DNA of 64,000 nt from Leucogyrophana mollusca (Eukaryota > Basidiomycota > Agaricomycetes > Boletales): NCBI GenBank assembly GCA_021014945.1, contig MU266336.1, positions 186,001 through 250,000 on the forward strand, given 5' to 3'. A model generated the notes under the pieces. The model was not told the DNA's origin. It saw only the letters and a list, made by a program, of their open reading frames with translations, and did no database searches. Position 1 is the first letter of the stretch. The number at the start of each line of letters is the position of its first letter. The position numbers and the translations under genes are program-made. Positions 36,729 to 49,291 of this stretch are shown one piece after another.

Positions 36729-39536
36729 TCAAGCCATCTCGGCGTCAACGCTCAAATCATCTTTCTCGCCCTCCTGATCCCCTTTCACCTTCTCCTCGTC
36801 AGCTGGCCCAAATGTTCCATACACATCTACCTCGTCTATCTCTCCAACTCCCCGTGGGGGCCATATCGTATTGAGGGCCATCCACGCTGATGCGCCGAGA
36901 CAGAAGGACAGTGGCCACGAGAGGTAGTATACGTGACTAGGGGTCGTCTCAGTCTGTAGGAATCCGGACTGCAGTGAATGGGAAAATGGCTTACATCCAG
37001 GTATCGTTAACCAGGACGGTAGCTGGGGTCACCGACGCACAGAAGCCGGGAAGACTTGGCCAGACCGCCTGTTGCGCAGAGCTGTAAGCGGCCGAGGATC
37101 CCGGGAGGCAGAAACACTTACCAGAAGCCACGCAAGAGGCGCACGCCAGTTGAGACCGTGCCAGAACCTCCGTATCGATTTAGTACTACGCTCTCGATAT
37201 TGTTGATAGGTCCACACACCAGTAATCGCTTCCGGAATCGGCCAAGAAAAGATGCGAAAGCTTGATACGGCGCCGCCTAAGGAGGTGGTAATCGGCCTTG
37301 CGGGGTCCGTTCATTTCTATTTCTGTAGTCATCATTCGTAGCAGAACACTCACTAGCATTATCCCGGTCAGTGGACCCAGGAACACCGCATATCCAGATA
37401 TCGCTGAGATGAACGAGTTCGCGGTCTAAGATTTCATCCGATGAGTGTCTCGCATGCGAAGAATTTCCGACTTACATTGAGGATTTTCCAGGGATTGATG
37501 CATATCCCGATGATGGCAACGATAAAGGTTCCACGGCGGATATTAAGGTACCTTCCGGAGGAATCGCACCTGAGCAATATTCGAGCGACGGCGCGGAGCC
37601 TCACCTTGGAAAGAGTGCAGCAAGGTCCATCCCTCCGACAACTCCGCATGCGACAATCTGGGAAGGTATTTGAAAAGCATTTCGAGCTCCGTGCTGAGCA
37701 CACATACATTTACACACAACTGAGACAGAAGAAACGAGAACGCAGCGAAGAAGACTGCAGCTCGCGCAGCCGGGCCTTCGTTCATTTGTATTGCCTCGAG
37801 CAAATCGTACAGTTTCCTGTGTAGCTTGAGGTCGGTATCACGTCGCCGTCATAGATGATCAATGGATACGTACCATAACAAAGGCTCGTTAGGGTAAAAT
37901 CCACGAGCACATGACGTTGTGACGATGCCAAGGATATTCGATCCGAGGAGACATAACGGGATGACCAGAATTTGACCATAAACCTGGTCCCCGGGATGGA
38001 CAGCATAGCGAGAGAAGTCTGGACGGGCGTCACGAGTCAGTTACATATCATCTCTTCACGATGGTTGAGCACGAACCGCTTTGATAAAGGATCTATGCGT
38101 AACAAGGCTGGAGTCAGAATCAATTGCGCAAGAACTCGGGATCTACTGACACCTCCGGCCCACCCGCCAATCCCGCTGTTGATGCATCTTACCATCACCC
38201 ACGCAAGCTGCACGCCGTGAAGGCCACCTCCCCCGTATACGGCCCTGTGTGTGATAATTGGTGAACAAGATGTGACGTGACTTTGCACAACGCACTCTGG
38301 ATTAGAAAATAGTGGCCCTCCATTCCCCTGCTTGACAAGTGCCCAGATAAACAGTGCGATGGCAGTGACTGAGACGATGACCGAAGAGGTTATGGCAGGA
38401 ATGCGATAGCTACGAGTTGCATTCGAGTTGCATTCAAGATTTGTATAGAAGAGTGTTAGCGAGAAAGGAATCAACCTACGATTCAGGACGTAGATAAAAG
38501 AACGGAAGCGATATCACCCAGAATATGATAAAGGCGACTGTAACGATATATGTAAATCAAAACCAATGGAGTAATCGAATAACCATTCACCGAATTCATT
38601 GGTCTGCATCGCAGTTGCAGGACTAAATGAGTTCTTCATGTTGTAGAAACTCGCTGGGCAAGTTGAACATATGTCAGACCGGGAGGAAACGCAGAGACTC
38701 CTGACTCACGCCAAATGGCGCCTATCATGACTTTTGTGATTTGGCCGCCGTACCAGCCTTGAACTCCATACCAGCAACATGACAACAAGACCCGATTTAA
38801 CAGGGGAAACCAGGATCCGCGTCTAGGTGAATGCCATCCGGGTTTGCATCGTACGCTCCAATGATATAATTTTACTTACAATCCCCATCCCGTGCGGTTT
38901 AAGACAGCCTGGACTTTCGTCACGACTTTCGCAGCAGAATGACAGTCGAAGCGCACGCACAAAGGGAACATGCCATTTTCCGCCACCGAATCCGCTGATC
39001 ACGAGGGCCACAGTGATACTGTGGCAGTATTAGCAGTTTTCAAGAGGTACAGCTTCAGCTTTGCTCACATTACCGTGCTTACAACATTCGCTGCGGATAT
39101 TGATCGGAAGTCATTCAACAGTCTGCAAGAAACTCACCGATGATGGCCTGTGGAACAGTTAAACCCAAGCCCACTGGTATCATATCATGATATCAGTCAA
39201 AACACCCAAATGTGACTCATACGATCCTCACAAGAAGCGGATGCGCCTGACCACTCTGCAATATTAATGGCTGGAGATGTCCAAGAATCAGATACGTTGA
39301 TGTCGGCTCAAATTGAGCTGCACACCTGTCGCAAACCAGAAGAACACGAAGACTCGTTTCGACCATGTACGCCGAGATGGAGGTAACGGCAAGATATCAT
39401 CGTTGATGTAAGGAGTAGCGTGCCCAGGCACCTGCACACACAAGGACCCGACTGGTCAGCCCGAGGAACGAATAGGGACTGAGCAGGGAAGCGAAGCCAC
39501 CTCAAGGAGATGCTTGATGCTGTCTCCACTCGACAT
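36729..39536 (-). CDS. NCS1-family permease (uracil/allantoin type)
   Basis: This is a twelve-helix proton or sodium symporter of the nucleobase-cation-symporter-1 family, expected in the plasma membrane. It is split into many small exons. The start is the ATG at 39536 (MSSGDSIKHLLE). Family blocks in order are INDDILPLPPSRRTW, EWSGASAS joined to LGLGLTVPQAII, GFGGGKWHVPFAVLNRTGWG joined to RGSWFPLLNRVLLSC, then WYGVQGWYGGQ, then TSSVIVSVTAIALFIWALVK. Further on come QVYGQILVIPLCLLGSNI, ICINPWKIL, YAVFLGPLTGIML and LNWRAPLAWLL. The C-terminal tail is acidic (IDEVDVYGTFGPADEEK) and ends at 36729. The exact substrate (uracil, uridine, allantoin or another) cannot be decided. Exon joins were checked only at the blocks quoted. 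Confidence 0.87.
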
Positions 39537-39971
39537 CCCCCGCAGTCTCGTGAGATTTTCACGGCGAAACGGGATGCTGACTGGACGCGAGGAATCGTGA
39601 CGGCGCTATTGGCTTCCTCGGCTGGACTTCTCGAGTCGCCCCCATAGAATTTTCATCACGACAGCTTTCTAAATTTGGACTCCCAAAGTCATTCCAGCGT
39701 CTCTTGATCTCTGCGTCGTCGTGCACACCCGCAACCAGCTACAGCACAGTGCCAATGAAACACACGGACTTGATTAGCCTCCGTGATAGCTGCTCCTTCT
39801 GCCCCGTGTTTTCCACCTAGGATATGTTCGATAATTCCTAAGTTCCTCTGGGCACGGAGCGCTATCTCGACTTCCGGGTCACCCGGATAGCCCAGGTGTC
39901 TTTTCGTAATCAGCTCCGACTTCTGATAAGGACCATCCCCCACCAAAGGAGTCCCATCACACCCGCTCGAC
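39537..39971. promoter_or_regulatory. Divergent promoter, permease / membrane protein
   Basis: A 435-base gap between divergent starts that must carry both promoters. No consensus element is claimed. Confidence 0.4.
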
Positions 39972-41210
39972 ATGGACATCCCGATAACTGTCGCAGACAT
40001 CGCTGGGTTCTTTGTTGAGAGCGTCGCCTTTGGCATCTACTTAGTGAGCCTTGGTTACTGCTCTGCTTCGCTGTTCCATTCTGGCGCACGATTCAAACGA
40101 GCAGCCGAATTAAACTGGCCGATGGTCATCGCGTCACTTGCTATGTTCGTTGTTTCAACTTTGGATCTTGCTATGGGTCTCTACCGCATTCTGCTCGCCT
40201 TTGTCCAATACACTGGACCGGGTGGTGCGGAACAAATCCTTACCGACATATCGAAATGGTTCAATGTAGGGAAGGTATTTAACTTCCATTATCCTATCAT
40301 GTTGTTCAACTGAGCTGGGCTTCTCAGACCGCATGTGTCCTGTTGCAATCAACCATCGGAGATACTATGCTGGTAAGCCTACAAACCGAGCGGCTCGCCA
40401 ACAGGCATTCCTCATTGCAGTCAGATATATCGCTGCTGGGTGGTGTACAATCGATCTTACAAAGCAATCGCCTTCCCAGCCCTGGTATGGCTAGGCGGTA
40501 CGGCAAGCTACATTTACGCTATGCATATCATGGGCAACCTCCACGAAGTGCATTCAAGCGTTAGCGAAAGCCATATCGAGCCGTATATCACCGCCTTTTT
40601 TGGTTTGACGATTGTGCAAAGCATTACGTCCACAGGTGCGTTCGCTCTCTTCAGGGTTTTATTTACTCGGCCTCTACAAATCACAACAATAATGCTCTCT
40701 TTCCACTGATATCACCAGGTCTACTTGTTTGGCGGATTTGGCGCGTTGATCGCCAGAGGGATTTGCTTGCCACATACTCTAGTCATCGTCCACCCAGCAG
40801 CTTGCGACGGGTGATGCGAAGCATAATCGAATCAGGTGTTCTCTACACCGTTTTCACTCTTATCACGTTTATCACGTACACCGCGCGGAGCAATTCATCG
40901 TATATTGCGAGTGCTGCGGTGCGTCTCAGTGATTCTTGTTTCGCAGGGTATCCTGTACTAGCCCTTGCAGGAGTTGCAAGTCGTTGGAATTGCTTTCAAC
41001 CTTATTATCATTCGAGCTGCCAGGCACAAAGACGAAGAGGATGCCATAGGGTCGACTACACGCGTCCAATCATGCCCCTTGCGGTTCATATCTCCATCTC
41101 AAACTCAATTTACTGTGCCACCGCGTCCTTCAGTCCAAGAGTCTACTTCACATGAAGTCGATATCGAAATCAATGGAGGCTGTGTTCAATTGGATAAAGG
41201 CCCTACGTGA
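39972..41210 (+). CDS. Multi-pass membrane protein of unknown function (329 aa)
   Basis: Exons 39972-40265, 40328-40372, 40425-40635, 40719-40918 and 40971-41210 give 330 codons with the stop. About seven hydrophobic helices are seen (for example MVIASLAMFVVSTLDLAMG and FPALVWLGGTASYIYAMHI). The motif IYRCWVVYNRSYKAI follows the third helix and GIAFNLIIIRAARHK ends the last. This layout is common to a large, uncharacterised Agaricomycete family. The C-terminal tail, about 60 residues, is polar and probably cytoplasmic. I recognise the family shape but know of no assigned role, so transport or sensing would be speculation. Confidence 0.82.
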
Positions 41211-41375
41211 TGGACAATCAGTTGAACTGTGGGTATGACAAGGTAGCGGGATTATGCCGTAATGCTGGAATTATGATACAGGTCGATGTAAAGTACCCTA
41301 CACTGGCGGACATTCGTGCGGGTAGTTCCTTAGATAGTACAGATATATGAAACATCTGCGCTTGGTCGTGGTCAG

Positions 41376-42221
41376 CTAGCGTCCAAAGCGTCCGTACTTC
41401 TTCCCATTCTCCACATCCTTGATCAGGACCTCCTTCCATTGTGGCACCTTCGGCAGCAAGCTCAGGTCCGTCAGCGATCCAAATGGAACCATCTGGACTC
41501 CCAGCGGGGGACACACGACACCCATTGCAGCAACGGTGCCACGTCCCATCGCCTCGCTCTCCTCTCGCATTTTCTGGAAATCCTCAAGGCTTTCTCTCCA
41601 CGGATCCCTGAGTTTCTTGGCTTCCTCTATAGGAATGGCCTCGACTTCACGGATGCGAAAGAACTTAGCAGGGGAGCCGCCGTGGTCGGTGCGGATTGCA
41701 AGTTGAGTGCGCACGACGTGCGTAGACGCGCGGCTGAGGTCGCGAGGGAGACCAAGAGCGTGAATAGTAGCTCCCATGAGTGTTGGGGAGTGGAACTTGA
41801 TCCACTTTTCTAGGCGCTGGTCCAGCTGCGACAGCGTCAAGCCGTCAGGGAGCGGAATGAGATTCATTGGGTTGAATACAGATTTCAGTGCCTCTGCATG
41901 TTCGACAGTTTTGTTGCACTGTTCCTTGTGGCTCTAGGATGCGTGCTCAAGCAAGAAACATATAAGCAGCAACGTCAAGTACAACGTACTGCCCAGTCCG
42001 CTTTCTGGCACTCCTTTGAACAATACCTGGATGTTAGTGAGAAAGTGTCAATATCGAGTTGACAAAGAAACTGAATAGACGCACTTTGCAGCCTTACACC
42101 TTGAGCACGCCGATAACTTTACTTCGGTACCCCTGCGGTAGCAATGGTTGCACTTGGCCATCTCTTTGCTTTTGAAGTGTCCGATATTCTCGGAACTATG
42201 GTCAGCGGTGGTAGGGTTCAT
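41376..42221 (-). CDS. MYND zinc-finger protein, second copy
   Basis: This is a paralogue of the gene at 12695-13616. The MYND finger is built over three exons: CNHCYRRGTEVKLSACSRC, then YCSKECQKADWA, then SHKEQCNKTVEH. The body follows with NPMNLIPLPDGLTLSQLDQR, AKFFRIREVEAIP and a C-terminus WKEVLIKDVENGKKYG. The first intron leaves at 42085-42080 (GTGCGT), and the second starts at GTACGT after DWA. Two in-frame ATGs are possible, 42221 and 42161; the first is used here. Zinc-binding Cys/His spacing looks complete. A protein-interaction role is inferred from the domain only. It is divergent from Polo kinase across about 360 bases. Confidence 0.8.
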
Positions 42222-42581
42222 GATTGGTGGATGCGCAAGGCGATTGGGTTCGAGGATCAAGTAGCTGGTTTGACGCTTACCACCAGAGGGCTTCTACGGC
42301 GAAGCATGAGGGTTACATTAGGTTACATTCAACCTTCCAAGGCGAACAGCAAAACGTGCCCGGGTATTTCCGGGCTTGATCGGTAGGAAAATCCGGACCA
42401 TAAATTGAGGTTAGGGCTTGGCACGTGCTGTGATGTTGATTTTGCATGTGACTGATTATCTAATGAACACGCCAACACGCGGTTACCACGCCTTTGAAGT
42501 TGGTTGTCAGCCTCTGTAATCTCTTCATCAACCACTTCTCACTTTTTTTTTTATCCAGCCATTCAAGGCGTTAGGCCTGAA
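42222..42581. promoter_or_regulatory. Divergent promoter, MYND gene / Polo kinase
   Basis: On the Polo side it holds CACGTG at 42422-42427 and ACGCGG at 42477-42482, one mismatch from the MluI cell-cycle box. A T-rich tract follows at 42544-42553 close to the Polo ATG. Confidence 0.4.
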
Positions 42582-45345
42582 ATGTCTGCTTATCCTTACA
42601 GCCGCATGCCTTCTGCTCCAGCCCCCGCTCCGACTGCGCGACGTCATCCGTTCGCCAACGCTCTCAATAACCAACAGCTTCCTCAAGCGCCCTCTCCCAA
42701 GCCGCAGGAGAAGGTTAAGCAAACTCACCAAGATCCGCCTCTGCCTAGGCAGAATAGCAAGACTACTCCACCTTCGCCTCCCAAGATCATAACCGACAAG
42801 AATCGACTGCTAGAGTTCCATCGTGTTGGTTTCTTGGGAGAGGTATGCCACATGCGGCTTTCAATCTTTAGCTCTACCGTACCCAACCGTTCAACTACAG
42901 GGAGGATTCGCGCGCGTGTACGAGGTTAAAGACGTCCGTGGAACGCGCCTGGCGTGCAAAGTTGTCACTAAGAGCTCTTTGAAAACCAAGAAGGCCAAGA
43001 CCAAGGTTGGTTCGGATTGAAACGAGTGGACTTAAGTCGGACGCTCACCTATCCACAGCTTTACGCTGAGATCAAGATTCATCGCTCTCTTTCCCACCCG
43101 AACATAGTTCGCTTCCAGGATTGTTTCGAGGATGACAGCAACGTTTACATGACTCTCGAGCTTTGCCATAGCGGGTCTCTCATGGATATGCTCCGACGCC
43201 GCCGCCGATTCTCCGAGTGCGAGGCACGATTCTTTATTGTTCAGCTTATTGGCGCATGCCACTACATGCACACTCATCAAGTTATTCACCGAGACCTCAA
43301 GCTCGGTAACCTATTCCTGGATTCCAGCATGAATATCAAGGTTGGCGACTTTGGTCTGGCTGCCCTCATCGAGAACCCTGGTGAAAGGAAGAAGACTATT
43401 TGCGGCACGCCAAACTATATCGCACCCGAAGTGTTGTTCGACACAGCGAACGGACATAGTTTCGAGGTGGATACTTGGTCCATTGGTGTCATCCTGTACA
43501 CCCTCGTCATCGGGCGTCCTCCTTTCCAAACCAAGGATGTCAAGGATATTTACACGTAAGCCTTACGACCTTTTATGTTTCCTGTATTCTTACTCTATCC
43601 CAGGAGGATCCGAGACAACGTATATGAATTTCCGGCTGAACGATATATTTCGTCCGATTGTCGCGACGCTATCCAGCGTATTCTGACTTCTGACCCCCAG
43701 CAGCGTCCGACGTTGCTCGAGATCATTGCCTCGCCTTTTATTGACCTCGGCATCATCCCTGGATTCATCCCACTTTCCGCTCATGACGCTGCCCCTGACT
43801 TCCGCTACATCACACGCGCCATGTCCGTAGTCAACCTCGCGAAAATCAAGAAGGCTGCTTTACTCGATGACGACCAAGTAACTAGCATAGCCGTGCCAAG
43901 CGCTCCACCACAAGATGCTATGATGAATGACTTGACGAGCAAGGCCAAGAACCCCATTACATCGAGCATCGCTCAGCAGGAGAAGGAGTTCCAGAAGGCC
44001 GTTCAGCCTGGAAGTCCTATATCTGCGCTTCTCAGCTCGGCAAGGCAGCCCCTCCTAATGTCGACCAACGGAACGAAGGACTCGCCTCTGTTCAGGAAAC
44101 TACAGGCGGCGAAGGATACGAAGTCTCCGTTACGCAATGTCAGGACGATGCGAGGGCTTCAGGACATCGAAGAAGAGGACGCTGATGCGCAGAAGGGGCA
44201 ACGAGAGAAGAACGAGGACCACCAGAGGCAGAAGGAGCTTGAATCGCAGAAGGCGAGGATTGTTGCCCAGATGGCCCCAACAAGTGTCACCCATATCCCA
44301 GATGAAGATCAAGAGAACCTTCCGCCACTTAGGAGAGAGCCAAAAGGAAAAGAGAAGGCGAGGGAGGTTCGCAAGGAGGTGCCCGTTGTTGACGTGCAAA
44401 TGGGTTCTCCACCGCCCAAACTCAATGGTTTCGAGGCGGCTGCCCACACACTCACTCTTGCTTTTGACGCTAAGTCGTTGGGCAGGTTGTTCAGAGATCC
44501 TCGTGAAGATGTCACCCTTCCAGATGAGAAGGTTTTCATTGTATCGTGGGTGGACTACTGTAACAAGTACGGTATGGGCTATGCTCTCACGGATGGCTCA
44601 GTCGGTGTCCACTTCAACGATAGCACGACTCTGATCTTATCGGCCGATAAGCAGTACGTAATCTCACTCAAGATCTTCGTTAGTAGCTCACACCAGACGT
44701 CTTCAGTCATTTCGACTATATTTCTTCTCGAAGGCATGGAACGGTCTACGTTAGGAAGAACCACTCCGTTTCCGATTTCCCGGAGGACCTCAAGAACAAA
44801 GTTTACCTCCTGAAGCATTTCGAACGGTACATTATGGACCGTCTGTATGGCGACTATGAGTATACCTTCGAAGACATCAACCGCAGCAAAGGAATGGACT
44901 TCGTCCAGAAATATCTTCGCATGAAACACGTTATCGTGTTTAAGATGAGTCACGATGTCTTACAGGTCTGTACATTCCTCTGCATCGTTAAGCCTCTGAT
45001 TACTGACAGCCACCAAAGTTCAATTTCTACGATCACTCAAAAGTTATCCTTTCATCCCAGGGGCTGCTCGTGACCCACATTGACAAGAACTACAAGATTT
45101 CCCGGTATTCACTGAGCGAGATTATGGCGCAGGCCCTGAAACCGCCCGTGGCCGACCCCGACCAGGCAAAATTCAACCAGCGACTGGTCGACAAACTCAA
45201 GTACTGCAAGGAGGTGCTGACGTCCATCAAGAACGCCAGTGCAACTCAGGGATCAAGCGTAGCGGGGAGCGATGAAGATGCTGGCGCCATGGGTATGGGC
45301 ATGGGCCTCATTAGTGCGAGGACATCGAAGGCTTCTCTACGGTAA
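42582..45345 (+). CDS. CDC5: Polo-like kinase (Cdc5/Plk1 type, 832 aa)
   Basis: This Ser/Thr kinase drives mitotic entry, cohesin removal, condensin activation and mitotic exit. Exons 42582-42842, 42901-43005, 43059-43555, 43604-44653, 44707-44965 and 45019-45345 give 833 codons with the stop. A disordered N-terminus of about 75 residues precedes the kinase domain. The Gly loop ([12 protein letters not shown]) is joined across intron 1. [10 protein letters not shown] carries the catalytic Asp (about residue 201), then DFG. The activation loop is the Polo-type [16 protein letters not shown] with the target Thr near 235. Two polo boxes follow a charged linker: the first opens [18 protein letters not shown] and the second covers [18 protein letters not shown]. 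It appears fully intact. Confidence 0.97.
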
Positions 45346-46419
45346 ATCCGATGTTCGTAAACGCCCCTACGCGATGGTGGTGATAGGCCACCGCAGATTT
45401 TCATCTGATTCTTACCTCGTTTCTTCTATGCTTATGTTGTCATCACGCAGCATATCATGGTCATGCATCGCTTTTCTCCTAGCAGTTACTCTGGTTTCCG
45501 ATATTAGCATGGGGCGACGCCAGGGGCAGCCTCTTACTTACATTTGCATCTTGTTTTCTCGTCTCTCCATCCTACGTTCCTATGATCTGTATTGCAATCC
45601 GAGTTCAGCAAGTCAAGTCTACGATTCTACAACCGATGAAATACGTGTTCAAGGATGGCTCAATGATTGCCGTGTCGAAGATGATTCAAATACTCTTCGC
45701 CCGTCAAGCTGTTGTTTGTTGCGGGGCCTTGTCTTCGTGCTAGCGCAACTTGAGCGTCTTTATCGTTCAACTTTATCGTCAACTTATGGCTATGAACCCA
45801 TTTTCGGACCTCGGGCTCACTGAAAACTCACGTGCAATCAACTCTCTCGCGCAGTTCGTCATGAGACTTAAGTAACAGCTTGCGGGACCGCCTGCAGAGT
45901 TCTCGTCGAATTGATGGTTACCGCAGTGTCTGAATTAGCTCGAGATATACATAAATGGCGAGTATTCGCCTCGGGATAGGGAGCACCACGAAAGGGCCCG
46001 CTCAAGGTGTGGTGTGTAGCTCAAAAACATACAAAAATTATAAATAGGTAATATTGAACTCACTCCACATGCTTCGTGATGAAGGAGCCCTTCGCAAGCA
46101 CTGCCCGCGCATATCTGGTGACTCCTATTGAACTTTGATTTAGGTGGCCGCCGCGGGATCTTCATCCGGTGGGACATCCCATTCCCAGATCGTCTCGCCA
46201 TCACATCTTCTCTATCGATTAAATCCGACTTTGGGGAGTGCCCCCCGCGTTATTTGTGGACGATGGGGTCAACTAAGGCTTCATTCTGATGGTTGCGATA
46301 CCTCAAGGCCCGCGCTGTGACATGGGATCTTCACACACATTGTTGGTTAAGTAGAGGGCTAAAATGCCCCCTCTACCCTCCGACATACCAGTGGCCACTC
46401 TCCTGCGTGTCCACCCGCG
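45346..46419. other. Intergenic region
   Basis: About 1.1 kb following Polo kinase. The open frame 45272-45823 overlaps the Polo end in another frame and is not supported as a gene. Nothing else is recognised. Confidence 0.35.
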
Positions 46420-48232
46420 ATGGCGCCCCTCGTGATGACCATTATGCAAGGACCGCTGTGCGGCACTCTTGCGACGATGTTTCTCTATGGTGTGATATGC
46501 ATGCAGGCATTCTACTACCTACAGAATTACGCGAAGGACAGGCGGAGCATAAAAGTCTTGGTTCGTCGGCCATCTGAAAATCCATACCTGTTACCTATCA
46601 TTTTACTCATTTATCTGCACAAGGTCTGGGGCATCTGGTTCGTGTGCCGGGAGCACAAATGCCCGTTCGCATTTAATGATGCATACATGTAGGATTCTTG
46701 AGACGGCGCACACAGCACTGTCGGTCCACTTCGTAGAATACTACCTGATCCTAAACTTCACCGATATGACGACTCTGGAGTATGCCGTGTGGTGCGTAGA
46801 TTTTATGCTCGAGTTGATCTCCTAGATAACCGCGGAATCGGGCTTAGGAGTATGGGAGTAAGTGTGCCCGCACATGTGTAAAGAGCTAGCATTGATCAAT
46901 GACTTTTCCTCAGACGGCTTACTTTGTCGGCGTAAGTCTTTGGCCAATTACCATGTGCGTAACACTGAGCTTCAGCACGTCTAGTTCTTTATTGCATATG
47001 CTGTAAACCTGTGAGCTTCGCCTCGTGATCGCGTTCTCTTCAGGAAGGTTCACAATTCTACACCTAGGTGCTTCATCTGGCGCATCTGGCTGCGTGAGTA
47101 CGGTGCTGAACTCGTACTTCTGGTTCTCATGCCCATCAAATTTGCAGTGAGTAAAAAATTATGGATCGCAATCTGTCTGGTACGCCCCCTCATTTTCTTG
47201 CATGAGGCGACTCGAGCAGTCCTGATATTTCACGCATCCTTGGACCCCTAGAGTATACTCGCAACCGTCCGATTAGGTTGGCAGGCTGCTCCACTCTGTT
47301 TCTTTGTGACCACTGCTGACTTAGACTAGGTTTCGGGCTGGGAAACGCCTCTATAGGGTTGGCGAATTCCTTTTAATTCCTAATACATATATGATCTGAC
47401 AAAACTGATTTTAGTTTCCACTATACCGCCTGGGTTGTTTTTCGGGCACACGTCTTTGTGAGTCGCGCGCTGCCGTGTTCCCCGCAGTTTATTCATGTAG
47501 GATGTGACTTGAAGGCAACAATGGTCGTGGGCTGGGTTCTATCGGCGCTCGTGGACATAACGATTGCGTGCACTTTGTGCTATTATCTGCATCGACGTCG
47601 GACGGGTATGCGGCGGTGAGCTTTGCGTTTTGTTGGGTCGGTGGGAGATACTAAGTGAGAGTGCTTTGTGATATATTATCAGAACGGACAGCATCATCAA
47701 TCGTTTGCTCCTTTATAGCATCAACACTGGGGCAGTTACTTCGTACGTCTCGGGCTTATTTATCCTTCATACTCCTAGTTTATAGCGCTCCTTGCAGCTT
47801 CTTTGCTGTTCTAGTGGTCGTCACGGTGCGTGGTCTGTGTAAGCCAGGACAAATTGCTGAATAGTTGACGAACAGTTCCTTACGTTACCTGGTGCTGCTT
47901 ACGCCGCATTCGTAGGAGTGCAAAGCAAGTGTAAGTTGCGGTTTAGGTATTCACACAAAGCGCCCGATCTGACGTTTCCTCCTGCAGTATACGCTGTGTC
48001 CCTCCTTGCGACGTATGTTTTTTTGCCTATCAGATCCTTGCCACCTGACTGGGTCATATTTACCAGGCTCAACGGCCGCAAAACAACTGTTAAGAAATCA
48101 AGGATGGCTGTACCGACGGTCGATAATGTAGCCTTGTCCTTTATTCCGAGCTCGCCCAAAGTAGGCCAGTCTATGTCTTCGTATCACAAGGCCCTGGTGG
48201 GTGGTTCGGGTATTTTGCGCCGATTCTGCTAG
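46420..48232 (+). CDS. DUF6534-like multi-pass membrane protein
   Basis: A start exon (46420-46560) gives GPLCGTLATMFLYGVICMQ, the usual first helix of this Agaricomycete family. A 14-base exon (46624-46637, VWGIW) follows, then 46693-46791 (ILETAHTALSVHFVEYYLIL). A 10-base exon (GAGTATGGGA, near 46847) and short exons for TAYFVG and FFIAYAVNL come next, then CFIWRIWLLSKKLWIAICL. The family C-terminal block is present: WVLSALVDITIACTLCYYL, TDSIINRLLLYSINTGAVTS, then YAVSLLATLNGRK. The cytoplasmic tail ends at 48232. The frame can be followed through all joins I tested, so it looks intact, but inner exons between 47100 and 47520 are approximate. The function of the family is unknown. Confidence 0.75.
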
Positions 48233-49131
<899 letters not shown>

Positions 49132-49291
49132 CGTCGAGGTCGAGGTGGAAGCGGATGAGTTTTGTCAGCTGGCAGCGGCTTCAGGGCTTTTTGGATAAGT
49201 GGTTAGTTATTTTATTTGGATAATAAAAATTTAGAAACAACAATATTACGCGTGTCCTTTCACGTGCACATACGCGACGCGTTCTTTGTTC
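49132..49291. promoter_or_regulatory. Bidirectional promoter, RPB10 / condensin CAP-D2
   Basis: The two divergent ATGs are separated by 160 bases. The region is AT-rich in the middle (49205-49245) and carries ACGCGT at 49248-49253, CACGTG at 49261-49266 and ACGCGT at 49277-49282, with an overlapping ACGCGA at 49272-49277. The cluster lies next to the condensin start, so it may regulate that gene more than RPB10. Confidence 0.55.

Noticed and set aside
38820..39012. Apparent frameshift in the permease after KWHVPF
   Set aside because: A 52-base intron beginning GTGCGT and ending CCAG restores the family sequence AVLNRTGWG, so no lesion is needed.
45272..45823. Open frame of 183 codons overlapping the end of Polo kinase
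   Set aside because: It is a shifted frame over the Polo 3' end and its 3' flank, with no domain signal.
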